Assembly: GCA_947632485.1 (NCBI GenBank)
Contig: CANRPJ010000001.1
Span: 62,001 to 126,000 of the forward strand
From: an uncultured Muribaculaceae bacterium
GTDB lineage: Bacteria; Bacteroidota; Bacteroidia; Bacteroidales; Muribaculaceae
Length of the DNA stretch: 64,000 nt
Direction of reading: 5' to 3'
The notes below the pieces were generated by a model. It was given only the letters and a program-made list of their open reading frames with translations. It was not told the origin of the DNA and did not search any database. Every line of letters starts with the position of its first letter. Within the stretch, counting starts at the first letter, position 1. The position numbers were made by a program, and so were the translations under genes. Below, piece after piece: positions 9,553-20,340 of the stretch.

Positions 9553-11697
9553 ATGAGACCGAATTTCAAAGAAATAGATATAAAGAAAATCTCCTCTGGT
9601 GCAGCTCCTGCAGCAAAGTCAGGTGAGGAGTGGCTCACGGCGGAGCTTATCCCCGTAAAACCGGTCTATACCGAGGCCGACCTCGAGGGTCTGGAGCATC
9701 TGGATTATGCAGCCGGTCTGCCGCCGTTCCTGCGCGGCCCATATAGCGGTATGTATCCGATGCGCCCCTGGACAATCCGCCAGTATGCAGGTTTCTCTAC
9801 CGCTGCTGAGTCAAATGCATTCTATCGTCGCAACCTGGCTTCGGGTCAGAAGGGTCTGTCGGTGGCATTCGACCTTCCGACTCACCGTGGTTATGACGCT
9901 GACCACGAGCGTGTAGTAGGCGACGTAGGTAAGGCCGGCGTATCAATCTGCTCGCTGGAGGATATGAAGGTGCTCTTCGATGGTATCCCCTTGAACAAGA
10001 TGTCGGTTTCGATGACTATGAACGGTGCAGTGCTCCCCGTAATGGCATTCTATATCAATGCCGGTCTGGAGCAGGGCGCTAAGCTCGAGGAGATGGCCGG
10101 TACGATCCAGAACGATATCCTCAAGGAGTTCATGGTGCGCAACACCTATATCTACCCGCCGGCATTCTCGATGAAGATTATCGCCGATATCTTCGAGTAT
10201 ACTTCAAAGAATATGCCGAAGTTCAACTCCATCTCGATCTCCGGCTACCACATGCAGGAGGCCGGCGCAACCGCCGACATCGAGCTGGCATATACTTTGG
10301 CCGACGGTCTTGAGTATCTTCGCGCTGGTGTAAACGCCGGTATGGATATCGATACCTTTGCTCCGCGCCTGTCGTTCTTCTGGGGTATCTCGATGAACTA
10401 TTTCATGGAGATTGCCAAGATGCGCGCAGCCCGCATGCTCTGGGCCCGCATCGTGAAGCAGTTCAACCCGAAGAATCCCAAATCGCTCGCTCTGCGCACA
10501 CACTGCCAGACCTCTGGCTGGTCGCTCACGGAGCAGGATCCGTTCAATAACGTTGGTCGTACCTGCGTAGAGGCTATGGGCGCTGTGCTCGGCCATACCC
10601 AGAGTCTCCATACCAACGCTCTCGACGAGGCAATCGCTCTTCCGACTGACTTCTCCGCCCGTATTGCCCGCAACACGCAGATCTACATTCAGGAGGAAAC
10701 TTACGTCACGAAGCAGGTTGATCCCTGGGCAGGTTCCTACTATGTAGAGGCTCTTACTGATGAGATCGCACGCAAGGCATGGGCTCTTATCGAAGAGATC
10801 GAGAAGCTCGGAGGCATGGCCAAGGCTATCGAGACCGGTCTGCCCAAGATGAAGATCGAGGAGGCAGCAGCCCGCACCCAGGCCCGCATCGACTCCGGCA
10901 AGCAGGCTATCATCGGTATCAACCAGTATCGTCTTGACCACGAGGATCCTATCGATATCCTTGAGGTAGATAATACGGAGGTACGCAAGGAGCAGATCGC
11001 ACGCCTCGAGACTCTCCGCGAGGGTCGCGACGAAGAGGCTGTGAAGAAAGCTCTGGAGGCTATCACCGAGGCAGTGAAGGATCCTTCGAAGGGTAATCTG
11101 CTCGACCTCGCCGTGAAAGCAGCCGGTCTGCGCGCTTCACTCGGTGAGATTTCCGACGCTTGCGAGGCAGTAGTAGGCCGTTATAAAGCCGTAATCAAAA
11201 CTATTTCAGGAGTGTATTCAAGCGAAGAGAAGGGTGATCCCGAATTTGAGGAGGCCCGTAAGGCAGTGGCTGACTTTGCAAAGCGCGAAGGTCGCCAGCC
11301 TCGTATCATGATTGCCAAGATGGGTCAGGACGGTCACGACCGCGGCGCCAAGGTGGTAGCTACCGGTTATGCCGACTGCGGCTTCGACGTAGATATGGGT
11401 CCGCTGTTCCAGACTCCCGCCGAGGCTGCGCGTCAGGCTGTGGAGAACGATGTGCACATTCTCGGTGTATCGTCGCTTGCCGCCGGTCATAAGACCCTGA
11501 TTCCGCAGGTGATCGCTGAGCTTGAGAAGCTCGGCCGCCCCGACATCCTGGTAACCGCCGGCGGTGTGATTCCGGCTCAGGACTATGATTTCCTTTATAA
11601 GGCAGGCGTGGCAGCCATCTTCGGTCCCGGCACCCGGATTCCGAAGAGCGCTATCGAGATGATCCGTCTGCTCAACGAGGATCGCGCCCAGAACTAA
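9553..11697 (+). CDS. mutB: Methylmalonyl-CoA mutase large subunit (B12-binding)
   Basis: 714 aa; [25 protein letters not shown] and cobalamin motif [14 protein letters not shown]. Confidence 0.97.
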   Translation: MRPNFKEIDIKKISSGAAPAAKSGEEWLTAELIPVKPVYTEADLEGLEHLDYAAGLPPFLRGPYSGMYPMRPWTIRQYAGFSTAAESNAFYRRNLASGQKGLSVAFDLPTHRGYDADHERVVGDVGKAGVSICSLEDMKVLFDGIPLNKMSVSMTMNGAVLPVMAFYINAGLEQGAKLEEMAGTIQNDILKEFMVRNTYIYPPAFSMKIIADIFEYTSKNMPKFNSISISGYHMQEAGATADIELAYTLADGLEYLRAGVNAGMDIDTFAPRLSFFWGISMNYFMEIAKMRAARMLWARIVKQFNPKNPKSLALRTHCQTSGWSLTEQDPFNNVGRTCVEAMGAVLGHTQSLHTNALDEAIALPTDFSARIARNTQIYIQEETYVTKQVDPWAGSYYVEALTDEIARKAWALIEEIEKLGGMAKAIETGLPKMKIEEAAARTQARIDSGKQAIIGINQYRLDHEDPIDILEVDNTEVRKEQIARLETLREGRDEEAVKKALEAITEAVKDPSKGNLLDLAVKAAGLRASLGEISDACEAVVGRYKAVIKTISGVYSSEEKGDPEFEEARKAVADFAKREGRQPRIMIAKMGQDGHDRGAKVVATGYADCGFDVDMGPLFQTPAEAARQAVENDVHILGVSSLAAGHKTLIPQVIAELEKLGRPDILVTAGGVIPAQDYDFLYKAGVAAIFGPGTRIPKSAIEMIRLLNEDRAQN

Positions 11698-11720
11698 AGC
11701 TCTGAGGAGACAATAGATAT

Positions 11721-11750
11721 GGAGCCGCCTGCAATTCTGTGGGCGGCTCC
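11721..11750 (+). terminator. Intrinsic terminator after mutB
   Basis: Perfect 9-bp stem GGAGCCGCC / GGCGGCTCC, 12-nt loop. Confidence 0.7.
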
Positions 11751-11751
11751 T

Positions 11752-11783
11752 GTTGTAAAGACGCTTCAAATATATTATCTTTG
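11752..11783 (+). promoter_or_regulatory. Bacteroidetes-type promoter upstream of dnaE
   Basis: GTTG (11752-11755), 20-nt spacer, TATCTTTG (11776-11783), 21 nt before the ATG at 11804. Confidence 0.65.
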
Positions 11784-11803
11784 CAATAAAGAACTAACCA
11801 GCC

Positions 11804-14800
11804 ATGAGTAATTTTATCCATCTGCACGTACACAGTCAATATAGCCTCCTCGATGGAAAATCGACGGTGGCTGAACTGGTAGATACTGCGCGCGCCGACG
11901 GCCAGAGAGGAATGGCCCTGACGGATCATGGCAATATGTTCGGCATCAAGGAGTTTGTGAATTATGTCAAGAAGATCAACTCCGGACTCCCTGATGAAGA
12001 GAAATTCAAGCCGATTCTGGGCTGCGAGATGTATGTGGCCCGGGAGCGTCTTTCGGACCGAGGTGATAAAACTGACCGTGGCTACCATCTGATAGTACTC
12101 GCCAAGAATCAGAAAGGTTACCACAATCTCGTAAGGCTGGTAAGCAAAGCCTGGACCGACGGGTTCTATATGCACCCGCGCACAGACCGCACAGAGCTGG
12201 CAGCGCATTCCGAGGGCCTGATTATCTGCAGCGCCTGCCTTGGCGGTGAGCTACCCCGCATGATAGAGGCCGGCGATGAGAAAGGAGCAGAGGAGAGGGC
12301 TGCATGGTATAAGAGTGTGTTTGGCGATGACTATTACATAGAGCTTCAGCGGCATAAGACTCTAAAGGAGAATGCCGACACATCTACCTATGAGAAGCAG
12401 GTGGTGGCTAATGAAGCCCTGATACGGATAGCGAAGAAGTTGGATATCAAGCTTGTGGCTACCAACGATGTGCATTTCGCAAAGGAGAGTGACGCCGAGG
12501 CTCATGACCGTCTTATCTGCATGAATACGGGTAAGAAATTCAATGAGCCCCGTATGCACTATACCAAGCAGGAATGGCTTAAGTCGAGTGCTGAGATGTC
12601 GGATATATTTTCCGATATTCCGGAAGCATTGGCTACTCCAAGCGAAATTCTCGATAAAATCGAGGTGTATAGTATAGACCACGCCCCCATCATGCCGGCC
12701 TTCTCGATTCCGGAGGATTTCGGCACGGAGGAAAGCTATAGGGCGAAATTCACGGAGCAGGATCTATTCGATGAGTTCACCCGCGATGAAAATGGCAATG
12801 TGGTGCTCTCCGAAGAGGAGGCGAAAAAGAAGGTGGATCGCCTTGGAGGGTATGACCGTCTCTACAGAATTAAGCTGGAAGCCGACTATCTGGCAAAGCT
12901 TACCTACGACGGCGCGAAAAAGAGGTATGGCGACCCGCTTCCTGACGATGTGAAGGATCGTCTGCGCTTCGAGCTTCATATTATGAAGACGATGGGTTTT
13001 CCCGGCTATTTCCTTATCGTGCAGGATTTCATAGCTGCTGCAAGAGAGCAGCTGGGAGTGAGCGTAGGGCCTGGCAGAGGCAGCGCAGCCGGAAGCGCCG
13101 CGGCCTATTGTCTGGGTATCACTCAGATTGATCCGATGAAGTATGACCTTCTTTTCGAGCGATTCCTGAATCCTGACCGCATCTCGCTTCCTGATATTGA
13201 TGTGGATTTCGATGATGACGGCCGTGCCGATGTGCTTCATTATGTCACCGACAAATATGGCGCTGATAAGGTAGCTCACATCATAACCTATTCCACGATG
13301 GCCACAAAGTCGGCTATCAAGGATATGGCGCGTGTGCTTGATCTGCCGATACCGGAATCCAACCGCATAGCCGGTCTCGTGCCTGCCAGGCTACCTGACG
13401 TAGACGGTAAAACTACTAAGATCAATTTCAAGAACTGCCTCCGCTATGACAAGGCCTTTGCCGCTGAGGCTGAGAACCCGGATCCGGTGGTGCGCGAGGT
13501 GATGAAATATGCCGGCCAACTGGAAGGCAATGTGAGGGGTACAGGTGTGCACGCCTGCGGAGTGATAATCGGACGCGACCCAATCACGGACTGGGTGCCG
13601 GTGTCGACGGCTGTAGATGCCGATGGCGAAAGAGTTATCACCACGCAGTATGAAGGTAGCGTGATCGAGGAAACAGGCCTGATAAAGATGGACTTCCTCG
13701 GCCTGAAGACCCTGTCCATTATAAAGGAGGCTCTTGAAAATATAAAGCGCCACCGCGGAATTGATCTTGATATTGACAATATTCCGCTCGATGATGCTGC
13801 GACCTTCAAACTATATTGCGAGGGGCGCACTACATCGACTTTCCAGTTTGAAAGTGCCGGAATGCAATCTTCGCTGCGGGAGCTTCAGCCATCGAAGTTT
13901 GAAGACCTCATAGCGATGAACGCCCTCTATCGCCCGGGGCCGATGGAATATATCCCTTCTTTCATAGCCCGCAAGCATGGGAAGGAGCCGATAGTGTATG
14001 ATATTCCGGTAATGGAGAAGTATCTTAAGGATACTTACGGCATTACTGTATATCAGGAGCAGGTGATGCTTCTCTCGCGATTGCTGGCCGGATTCACGCG
14101 CGGTGAAAGCGACGTGTTGCGTAAGGCTATGGGTAAGAAGCAGCTATCCAAGATGGCTGAGCTGGAGGTGAAATTTTATGAGGGCGGTGAGAAAAACGGC
14201 TATAATAAGGAAACTCTGGAGAAAATCTGGAGCGACTGGAAGGAATTCGCCAAGTATGCCTTCAATAAGAGCCACGCTACCTGCTACAGCTGGGTGGCTT
14301 ACCAGACAGCCTATCTGAAAGCCAACTACCCGGCAGAATATATGGCGGGAGTGATGAGCCGTAACCTCACGGCGAGCGACAAGCTGAAAAACGCCATGGA
14401 CGAATGCGTGCGTATGGGCGTAGAGGTGAAGGGGCCTGACGTGAACCTTTCGATGGAGAAATTCAGTGTGGCTCCTGATGGTAGTGTCCGTTTCGGACTG
14501 GCTGGAATCAAGGGTGTAGGTGTAGCGGCGGTTTCGGCGATAGTTGAGGAGCGTGAAACCAACGGTCCGTACAAGGATATATTCGATTTTGTGGAGCGTG
14601 TGCCCTCTGGAGCATGTAACCGGGCCGCTCTTGAATCGCTCGCCATGTCGGGAGCTTTCGATAGCTTTGAATTGCCGAGAGAGATGTTCGTAGCTGATGC
14701 GTTTGATACAACATGGAGCGATGTGTTGGTAAAATATGGGCAGCGCTACCAAGCGGATCAGAATAAGCTTCAGGCAAGCCTTTTCGACGATATAGAGCCT

Positions 14801-15520
14801 ATTGAAACGGCTAAACCTCCCTTCCCATCGTATAGCGCCTGGAGCAGGCTGCAGCTTCTCGATAGGGAAAAGGAGCTGCTGGGCATTTACCTTTCGGCCC
14901 ACCCGCTCGATGTCTACGAAATCGAGATTAAGTATGGTTGCAAAACGCGTTGCGCCGATTTTGATTCGGCCCGCAATGCAATAGGCACCGAGATATCGAT
15001 GGGGGGGCTCGTAACTGATTTTACTACCAAGATATCTAAAACCGGCAGGCCATACGGTATAATGAGTCTTGAAGACTATTCCGGTAAGGCTGAGATCTTC
15101 CTGTTCGGGCAGAATTATGAGGCTTATGCGCCTCTGGCAGTGAAGGGAGCTGCTCTATATGTGAAAATGAAGGTAGAGCCTCCACGCTTCCGTCCTAAGC
15201 CGGGAGATACTAAACCGCAGAGGCCCGAAACAAAGATTGAAAGGATATCAGCGCTCGACGATCTGAAGGGAAAGATAGCCAATGTGATGGTTCTGAACCT
15301 TGAGCTCGACGGTGAGGAGATTGCAATTCTCGATTCCGTGAAAGCGGCTTTGGAAAATGAAGATCCCAAGCGCCGTAAAGGACAGTTGGTCATAAGTCTT
15401 TTCGATCCTAAGAACCGGCGGGTGATAAAATTGAGATCGAGAAAGAAGGTAAATCTCGATAAGGAGGTGATCAGACTGCTCGATTCGAATGAGATGCGTT
15501 ATTCTATAGCGACTGCATAG
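11804..15520 (+). CDS. dnaE: DNA polymerase III alpha subunit
   Basis: 1238 aa; PHP domain (FIHLHVHSQYSLLDG), PDIDVDFDDDGR, FNKSHATCYSWVAYQTAYLK. Confidence 0.97.
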   Translation: MSNFIHLHVHSQYSLLDGKSTVAELVDTARADGQRGMALTDHGNMFGIKEFVNYVKKINSGLPDEEKFKPILGCEMYVARERLSDRGDKTDRGYHLIVLAKNQKGYHNLVRLVSKAWTDGFYMHPRTDRTELAAHSEGLIICSACLGGELPRMIEAGDEKGAEERAAWYKSVFGDDYYIELQRHKTLKENADTSTYEKQVVANEALIRIAKKLDIKLVATNDVHFAKESDAEAHDRLICMNTGKKFNEPRMHYTKQEWLKSSAEMSDIFSDIPEALATPSEILDKIEVYSIDHAPIMPAFSIPEDFGTEESYRAKFTEQDLFDEFTRDENGNVVLSEEEAKKKVDRLGGYDRLYRIKLEADYLAKLTYDGAKKRYGDPLPDDVKDRLRFELHIMKTMGFPGYFLIVQDFIAAAREQLGVSVGPGRGSAAGSAAAYCLGITQIDPMKYDLLFERFLNPDRISLPDIDVDFDDDGRADVLHYVTDKYGADKVAHIITYSTMATKSAIKDMARVLDLPIPESNRIAGLVPARLPDVDGKTTKINFKNCLRYDKAFAAEAENPDPVVREVMKYAGQLEGNVRGTGVHACGVIIGRDPITDWVPVSTAVDADGERVITTQYEGSVIEETGLIKMDFLGLKTLSIIKEALENIKRHRGIDLDIDNIPLDDAATFKLYCEGRTTSTFQFESAGMQSSLRELQPSKFEDLIAMNALYRPGPMEYIPSFIARKHGKEPIVYDIPVMEKYLKDTYGITVYQEQVMLLSRLLAGFTRGESDVLRKAMGKKQLSKMAELEVKFYEGGEKNGYNKETLEKIWSDWKEFAKYAFNKSHATCYSWVAYQTAYLKANYPAEYMAGVMSRNLTASDKLKNAMDECVRMGVEVKGPDVNLSMEKFSVAPDGSVRFGLAGIKGVGVAAVSAIVEERETNGPYKDIFDFVERVPSGACNRAALESLAMSGAFDSFELPREMFVADAFDTTWSDVLVKYGQRYQADQNKLQASLFDDIEPIETAKPPFPSYSAWSRLQLLDREKELLGIYLSAHPLDVYEIEIKYGCKTRCADFDSARNAIGTEISMGGLVTDFTTKISKTGRPYGIMSLEDYSGKAEIFLFGQNYEAYAPLAVKGAALYVKMKVEPPRFRPKPGDTKPQRPETKIERISALDDLKGKIANVMVLNLELDGEEIAILDSVKAALENEDPKRRKGQLVISLFDPKNRRVIKLRSRKKVNLDKEVIRLLDSNEMRYSIATA

Positions 15521-15558
15521 AAAGATATAATCATTAAATACTTAACAACAAACTAAAG

Positions 15559-15873
15559 ATGGCTACAAAATTCACTGACGCAACCGCTCGCGAGGCTATA
15601 GCCTCCGGCAAACCTGTTGTGATTGATTTCTGGGCAGAATGGTGCGGTCCATGCATCAAGCTCGGTCCGGTAGTAGAGGAACTGGCTGAGAAATATGCCG
15701 GAAAGGTGGAAGTAGGTAAGATCAATATCGATGAAAATGATGAGATCGCTTCCGAAAACCGCGTGCGTAATATTCCGACCGTGCTCTTCTTCAAAGATGG
15801 CGAGTTGAAGGATCGCAGCGTGGGTCTGGTAAAGCTTTCCGATCTCGAATCGAAGCTTGAAGCCCTGCTCTAA
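15559..15873 (+). CDS. trxA: Thioredoxin
   Basis: 104 aa; active site WAEWCGPCIK. Confidence 0.97.
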   Translation: MATKFTDATAREAIASGKPVVIDFWAEWCGPCIKLGPVVEELAEKYAGKVEVGKINIDENDEIASENRVRNIPTVLFFKDGELKDRSVGLVKLSDLESKLEALL

Positions 15874-15894
15874 ATCCATAGAATTGATTGCAAT

Positions 15895-15927
15895 AAAGCG
15901 GCCTCCCGGCTTCGGGGCGCCGCTTTT
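15895..15927 (+). terminator. Intrinsic terminator after trxA
   Basis: AAAGCGGC / GCCGCTTT stem followed by T. Confidence 0.7.
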
Positions 15928-15938
15928 GTTGCGTGGGG

Positions 15939-15969
15939 TTGGGTTTGTCGGGTCAATTAGCTAAATTTG
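15939..15969 (+). promoter_or_regulatory. Bacteroidetes-type promoter upstream of the LysM gene
   Basis: TTG (15939-15941), 20-nt spacer, TAAATTTG (15962-15969), 19 nt before the ATG at 15989. Confidence 0.55.
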
Positions 15970-15988
15970 CAGATATTTATAGAAGAGA

Positions 15989-17908
15989 ATGAAACAGCGT
16001 TTCTACATATTGCTGATATTTGCTGCCTGCGTAGCGTTTACGGCGCCAGAATCCGCAGCGCAAACGGAGTTGCCGAAGGTTGAGATCTTAGGCAAGAAGT
16101 ACTATTACTATACTTCAAAAAAGGGCGATTCGCTCTATGGTATCTGCAAAAAGCTTGGGTGGAAAGAGTCAGTGGTGCGGGAGCTTAATCCGGCAGCCGT
16201 GACCTCGCTTAAGAAGGATATGAAGATTTATTATCCTACTGGCGATGCTATGCCTGAACCGCTTGACGAGACAAAGGTGTTGAAGAATGATGGTCCCGGG
16301 TCGATCGTGCATCAGGTAAAGAAGGGAGAGACGGTCTACAGCATATCGAGATTATATGGCATTCCAGTGGAACAGATCTATGCCTCTCACCCGTCGGCAC
16401 GTACAGGTCTGAAGGCTGGGGAGACTATTACGATAGAGCAGACTCCAGATGACACAGCTTATTATTTCTATCAAGTGAAAAATGGCGATACGCTCTATGC
16501 CGTGGCAAAGGAATACCGCACTACTGTAGAAGACATTATGTATCTGAATCCGGGAGTGTCGGAACAAAATTTCCGCTCTGGAACCACTATAAAGATTCAG
16601 CCGGGATCTAATGCCGACCGGGTAAAGAGAGAGCAGGTGGAGGAAGAGCAGCTTTCGGGCTTCGGAACTTACAAAGTGAAGAAGGGTGATACCTGGGAAA
16701 GCGTGGCTGAGAAGACCGGCACCGACGTGGAAGAGTTGAAATCGGCCAATCCGGGGTCGGAACTGAAGAAAAACGAGCAGATGGCAGTTCCGGCTACTCA
16801 GACTGTGACCGTGGTGAAGGAAATTGAGGAGATAGATCCAAGAGAAGAGACCTCTGAAGGAAGAGAAGAACTTTATAATGAGATAAATAAGATAGATGAG
16901 ACGCTTGGTCCAGATAGAGTGAATGCGTTGATTCTTCTTACTGAACCAACCTCGGCCCGTGATCTTGATTTTACGCGGGGAGTGCTTTTGGCTGTAGATA
17001 AGCTGAAAACGTCAGGGCTTCAGATAAATCTGAACGTGATTAAGGGAACGGTTCCAGCTGATGTGCCCGATTCGATTCTTAATACTGTGAATCTGATAAT
17101 ATCTACCTGCGACGGAGAGCTCCCGGCTGCTTTGACTGATTTCGGTCTTGAAAACAAGACGGAGATAATCAATGTATTCGACGTGAAGAGTGAGGCTTAT
17201 GTGAATAATCCTTTCATAGTTCAGCTGTTGCCACCTTCGAGCTATTTCAATGCCGCTGTGAGCGACTATGTGAAATCTGAACATGGCAACAGGACACTTC
17301 TTCTCGTAGGAGGAATTGACCAGGCTGACCAGATAGCCTCTGAGATTCAGGATCTTTTCGTGCATAAGAAACATATATCGGTTGAGGATCTTGCCAACTA
17401 TGTGTTTGATCCGGAGGGAGAATATATGGTATATAGCTATGCCACACATAAAGACGATGTAACTTCACTCCTGTCGGCTCTGGAAGCTGCAAAAGAGGAA
17501 TCGCCGGGAGCTGATATAGTAGTGATGGGACGTCCCAACTGGGTCACTATGACCGAAAGCCTTAAAACCAGGTTTGGAGAGCAGGGAGTGATTGTACCTT
17601 CGCGATTCTATTTTGATAGAGACGATGTGAAAGCTGAGGGATTCCTTAAGGATTTCCAGAAGATGTTTGATCGCGAACCGACTCCGAGTTTTCCGCTATA
17701 TTCCGTGACCGGCTATGATGTGGCTTCATGCTTCCTTCCGGCAGCAGCCCGCAACGGCGGTGATTTCAACGTAGGGATAAATGATTACCGGGGGCTTCAG
17801 AATGATATAGCGATTGAGCGTGCCAGCAACTGGGCCGGATTCCTGAATCCTGCAAGCTATGTTCTTAAGTTTACTCCTGCCGGTGTTGAGAAAATTATGG
17901 TAAGATGA
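15989..17908 (+). CDS. LysM-repeat peptidoglycan-binding protein with C-terminal type-1 periplasmic-binding-like domain
   Basis: 639 aa; signal peptide, four LysM-like repeats (e.g. KKGDSLYGICKKLG, KKGETVYSISRLYG, KNGDTLYAVAKEYR, KKGDTWESVAEKTG), then a long alpha/beta domain. Confidence 0.85.
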   Translation: MKQRFYILLIFAACVAFTAPESAAQTELPKVEILGKKYYYYTSKKGDSLYGICKKLGWKESVVRELNPAAVTSLKKDMKIYYPTGDAMPEPLDETKVLKNDGPGSIVHQVKKGETVYSISRLYGIPVEQIYASHPSARTGLKAGETITIEQTPDDTAYYFYQVKNGDTLYAVAKEYRTTVEDIMYLNPGVSEQNFRSGTTIKIQPGSNADRVKREQVEEEQLSGFGTYKVKKGDTWESVAEKTGTDVEELKSANPGSELKKNEQMAVPATQTVTVVKEIEEIDPREETSEGREELYNEINKIDETLGPDRVNALILLTEPTSARDLDFTRGVLLAVDKLKTSGLQINLNVIKGTVPADVPDSILNTVNLIISTCDGELPAALTDFGLENKTEIINVFDVKSEAYVNNPFIVQLLPPSSYFNAAVSDYVKSEHGNRTLLLVGGIDQADQIASEIQDLFVHKKHISVEDLANYVFDPEGEYMVYSYATHKDDVTSLLSALEAAKEESPGADIVVMGRPNWVTMTESLKTRFGEQGVIVPSRFYFDRDDVKAEGFLKDFQKMFDREPTPSFPLYSVTGYDVASCFLPAAARNGGDFNVGINDYRGLQNDIAIERASNWAGFLNPASYVLKFTPAGVEKIMVR

Positions 17909-18585
17909 GAAAGAAGATCTTATTGATTTCCCTTTTAGCAACATTCTGGGGCGTTGTATCGGCCCAGACCCATTATAGATCGAGCCTTTATGCCGGCGTG
18001 AAGGGAGGACTGGAGATGTCGAAGATGTTTTTCAATCCCAACGTGAAGCAGAAATTTCCGATGGGCGCTACAGCCGGTGTTACGTTCCGCTATGTAGAAG
18101 AGGCTCACTTCGGCCTGCAGGCGGAGGTGAATTTTGCTCAGCGCGGCTGGGAATATAACTTTGAGGAAGCACCATATTCCTACCGGAGGACTCTTAATTA
18201 TATCGATGTGCCGGTACTGGCTCACATTTATTTTGGCAGCCGGGGACGTTTCTTCTTCAATGCCGGACCGCAGGTGTCATTTCTTTTAAGCGATTCCTAT
18301 TCAGCCAATTTTGATATCTATGACTTCAGTGCGCTTCCTGATTTTCCAAGGAATGATCGCACGAACTCACAGTTTACGGCAGTGCCTCAGAATAAACTCG
18401 ACTATGGCATAGCTGCGGGACTTGGAGGAGAGTTTAATGTAGCCTCACGCCATATCATTTCTCTTGAGGCGAGGTTTTATTATGGACTTGGAAACCTTTA
18501 TAAGCCTGAGCATGCCGTAATGTTTCGCGCTTCGAACCAGATGGGTATCAGCGTGACCGCCGGCTATTGGTTCAAGTTCAAATAG
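17905..18585 (+). CDS. PorT-like / outer-membrane beta-barrel family protein
   Basis: 226 aa; signal peptide, alternating amphipathic strands, terminal aromatic-rich strand (GISVTAGYWFKFK); ATGA overlap with upstream gene. Confidence 0.75.
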   Translation: MRKKILLISLLATFWGVVSAQTHYRSSLYAGVKGGLEMSKMFFNPNVKQKFPMGATAGVTFRYVEEAHFGLQAEVNFAQRGWEYNFEEAPYSYRRTLNYIDVPVLAHIYFGSRGRFFFNAGPQVSFLLSDSYSANFDIYDFSALPDFPRNDRTNSQFTAVPQNKLDYGIAAGLGGEFNVASRHIISLEARFYYGLGNLYKPEHAVMFRASNQMGISVTAGYWFKFK

Positions 18586-19396
18586 AGAACCATATTGCGA
18601 GATAGACACAAACTGCAGGCATAGCGAAGAGCAAGGAATCGATCCTGTCGAGAACTCCGCCGTGGCCAGGCATTATGCAGCCGGAATCCTTTATCTGAAG
18701 AAGACGCTTCAGGCTGCTTTCAAACAGGTCGCCGTAAGTACCTGCAACCGTGACCAATGCTCCCATTCCGAGCCATAAGCCCAAATTGGAAGGCAGCCTG
18801 AACCAATCGGCAGCATAGATGCCGAAAAGTGCCGCCGCAACCAAAGTGAAGAACAGGCCTCCAGCAAAGCCCTCCCATGTCTTATTCGGTGAGATTCGTT
18901 CAAATAATTTCCGGCGTCCGAAGAGGCTTCCTACCGTGAATGCGCCAGTATCGTTGATCCAAAGGAAGAAGAAAACGGCAAGCACCGCCATAGGGGAGGC
19001 TATCCAGCTTCCCAATGCTACCATGAAGGCTAACGGCGCACCGACATAAACCTGAACAGCCATTACCAACGCAATCTGCTTTACGCTTTCCGGTTTCGCG
19101 GAATATAGACTCATGCAGAGACGCACGAGAAACAAAACTATCCAGCATCCGCAAAAAATCAGGTCGATAGGAATCATGACCATCGTCATTACTGCGACGA
19201 TATCGATGATGCGGCTCCACTTGAACCCTTCTTCTCCTCCGGTAATTGTAAGAAATTCAGAAGTTGCCAGAACAGCAAGGAGAAGGGCGAGCAGGGGTAA
19301 TCCCCAATCTGAGGTAAGCAGAAGGCCTACAACAAGTGCTATATAAACCACCCCTGAGATTGCTCTTACCAAGGTTTTATGAGGATTCAACGCCAT
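18578..19396 (-). CDS. cdsA: Phosphatidate cytidylyltransferase
   Basis: 272 aa; multi-TM; signature GDLFESSLKRLLQIKDSGCIMPGHGGVLDRIDSLLFA. Confidence 0.96.
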   Translation of the reverse strand: MALNPHKTLVRAISGVVYIALVVGLLLTSDWGLPLLALLLAVLATSEFLTITGGEEGFKWSRIIDIVAVMTMVMIPIDLIFCGCWIVLFLVRLCMSLYSAKPESVKQIALVMAVQVYVGAPLAFMVALGSWIASPMAVLAVFFFLWINDTGAFTVGSLFGRRKLFERISPNKTWEGFAGGLFFTLVAAALFGIYAADWFRLPSNLGLWLGMGALVTVAGTYGDLFESSLKRLLQIKDSGCIMPGHGGVLDRIDSLLFAMPAVCVYLAIWFSI

Positions 19397-19439
19397 ACTT
19401 AAGGATTTTCCGCAAAGTTAAGCAATTTTCAATATAGTT

Positions 19440-19475
19440 GAAAAAGCGAAGAAGACCTATTGTGGCCTTCCTCGC
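19440..19475 (-). terminator. Intrinsic terminator downstream of lpxA
   Basis: Minus strand GCGAGGAAGGCC-ACAATA-GGTCTTCTTCGC (two G-U pairs) followed by TTTTTC. Confidence 0.8.
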
Positions 19476-19509
19476 ATTTAATAGTTTTATGGTTCAGGGA
19501 GATTTCAGA

Positions 19510-20307
19510 TCAATTGTCATCTTCGTGAATCGGTAGGGCAGCGAGCTTGTTATTATGGTTAGCCACAAACTTCAAGATCGCATCTCTTTCAGGAGTATCT
19601 CCGATATCTTCTTTGATACGACGGATAGCATTGATGAGAGAGGTGTTACACTGATATATGTGACGAAAACATTTAGCCACATTTTCAATGGCCTCCTCCG
19701 AGAACTTGCGATAGCGCATAATGTAGGTATTCACACCATAATAGGAGATGGGATTATGTGCCATAACCGCGAAAGGCGGAACATTGCCAGTTACCCGGCA
19801 ACCGCCCTTCACAAGCACATATTCGCCGATCTCGCATCGCTCATGAACAATAACAGAAGAAGAGAGGATAGCGAAGTCACCAATAGCGCAATCGCCGGCT
19901 ATCTTGCATGAATTACCAATCACGCAGTGGTCGCCAACGCGAGAGTCATGGCCTATATGAGTCTGAGCCATAATAAAGGTGTCATCGCCTATCACGGTAG
20001 AGCTGCCTTCGCGCGAGCCGCGATTTATTATCACTTGCTCACGGATACGATTGTTGTTTCCTATTTCAAGATAAGATCTCTCTCCTTGCCATCTGAAATC
20101 CTGAGGTTCAGCTCCGACAACAGCTCCTTCATAAACCACATTGCCATTACCCATACGCACACCTCGCAATACAGAAGCATGGCTGCGGATATGGCAGTTA
20201 TCACCGATCACTACGTCGTCGTCGATAAAGGCGAAGGCGTCAATACGCACGTCGTTGCCAAGTTTGGCCGACGGGCTAATGTAAGCGAGAGGATTGAGTT
20301 GAGTCAT
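19510..20307 (-). CDS. lpxA: Acyl-ACP--UDP-N-acetylglucosamine O-acyltransferase
   Basis: 265 aa; left-handed beta-helix hexapeptides, QTHIGHDSRVGDHCVIGNSCKIAGDC. Confidence 0.95.
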   Translation of the reverse strand: MTQLNPLAYISPSAKLGNDVRIDAFAFIDDDVVIGDNCHIRSHASVLRGVRMGNGNVVYEGAVVGAEPQDFRWQGERSYLEIGNNNRIREQVIINRGSREGSSTVIGDDTFIMAQTHIGHDSRVGDHCVIGNSCKIAGDCAIGDFAILSSSVIVHERCEIGEYVLVKGGCRVTGNVPPFAVMAHNPISYYGVNTYIMRYRKFSEEAIENVAKCFRHIYQCNTSLINAIRRIKEDIGDTPERDAILKFVANHNNKLAALPIHEDDN

Positions 20308-20340
20308 AGCAATTACGATTTTAGTGGTATTAAAAGAGGG

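Noticed and set aside
10204-10941. 245-aa minus-strand ORF inside mutB
   Set aside because: Fully antisense to a clearly conserved gene; no recognisable domain; typical shadow ORF of high-GC codon bias.
14144-14902. 252-aa minus-strand ORF inside dnaE
   Set aside because: Antisense shadow ORF without domain signal.
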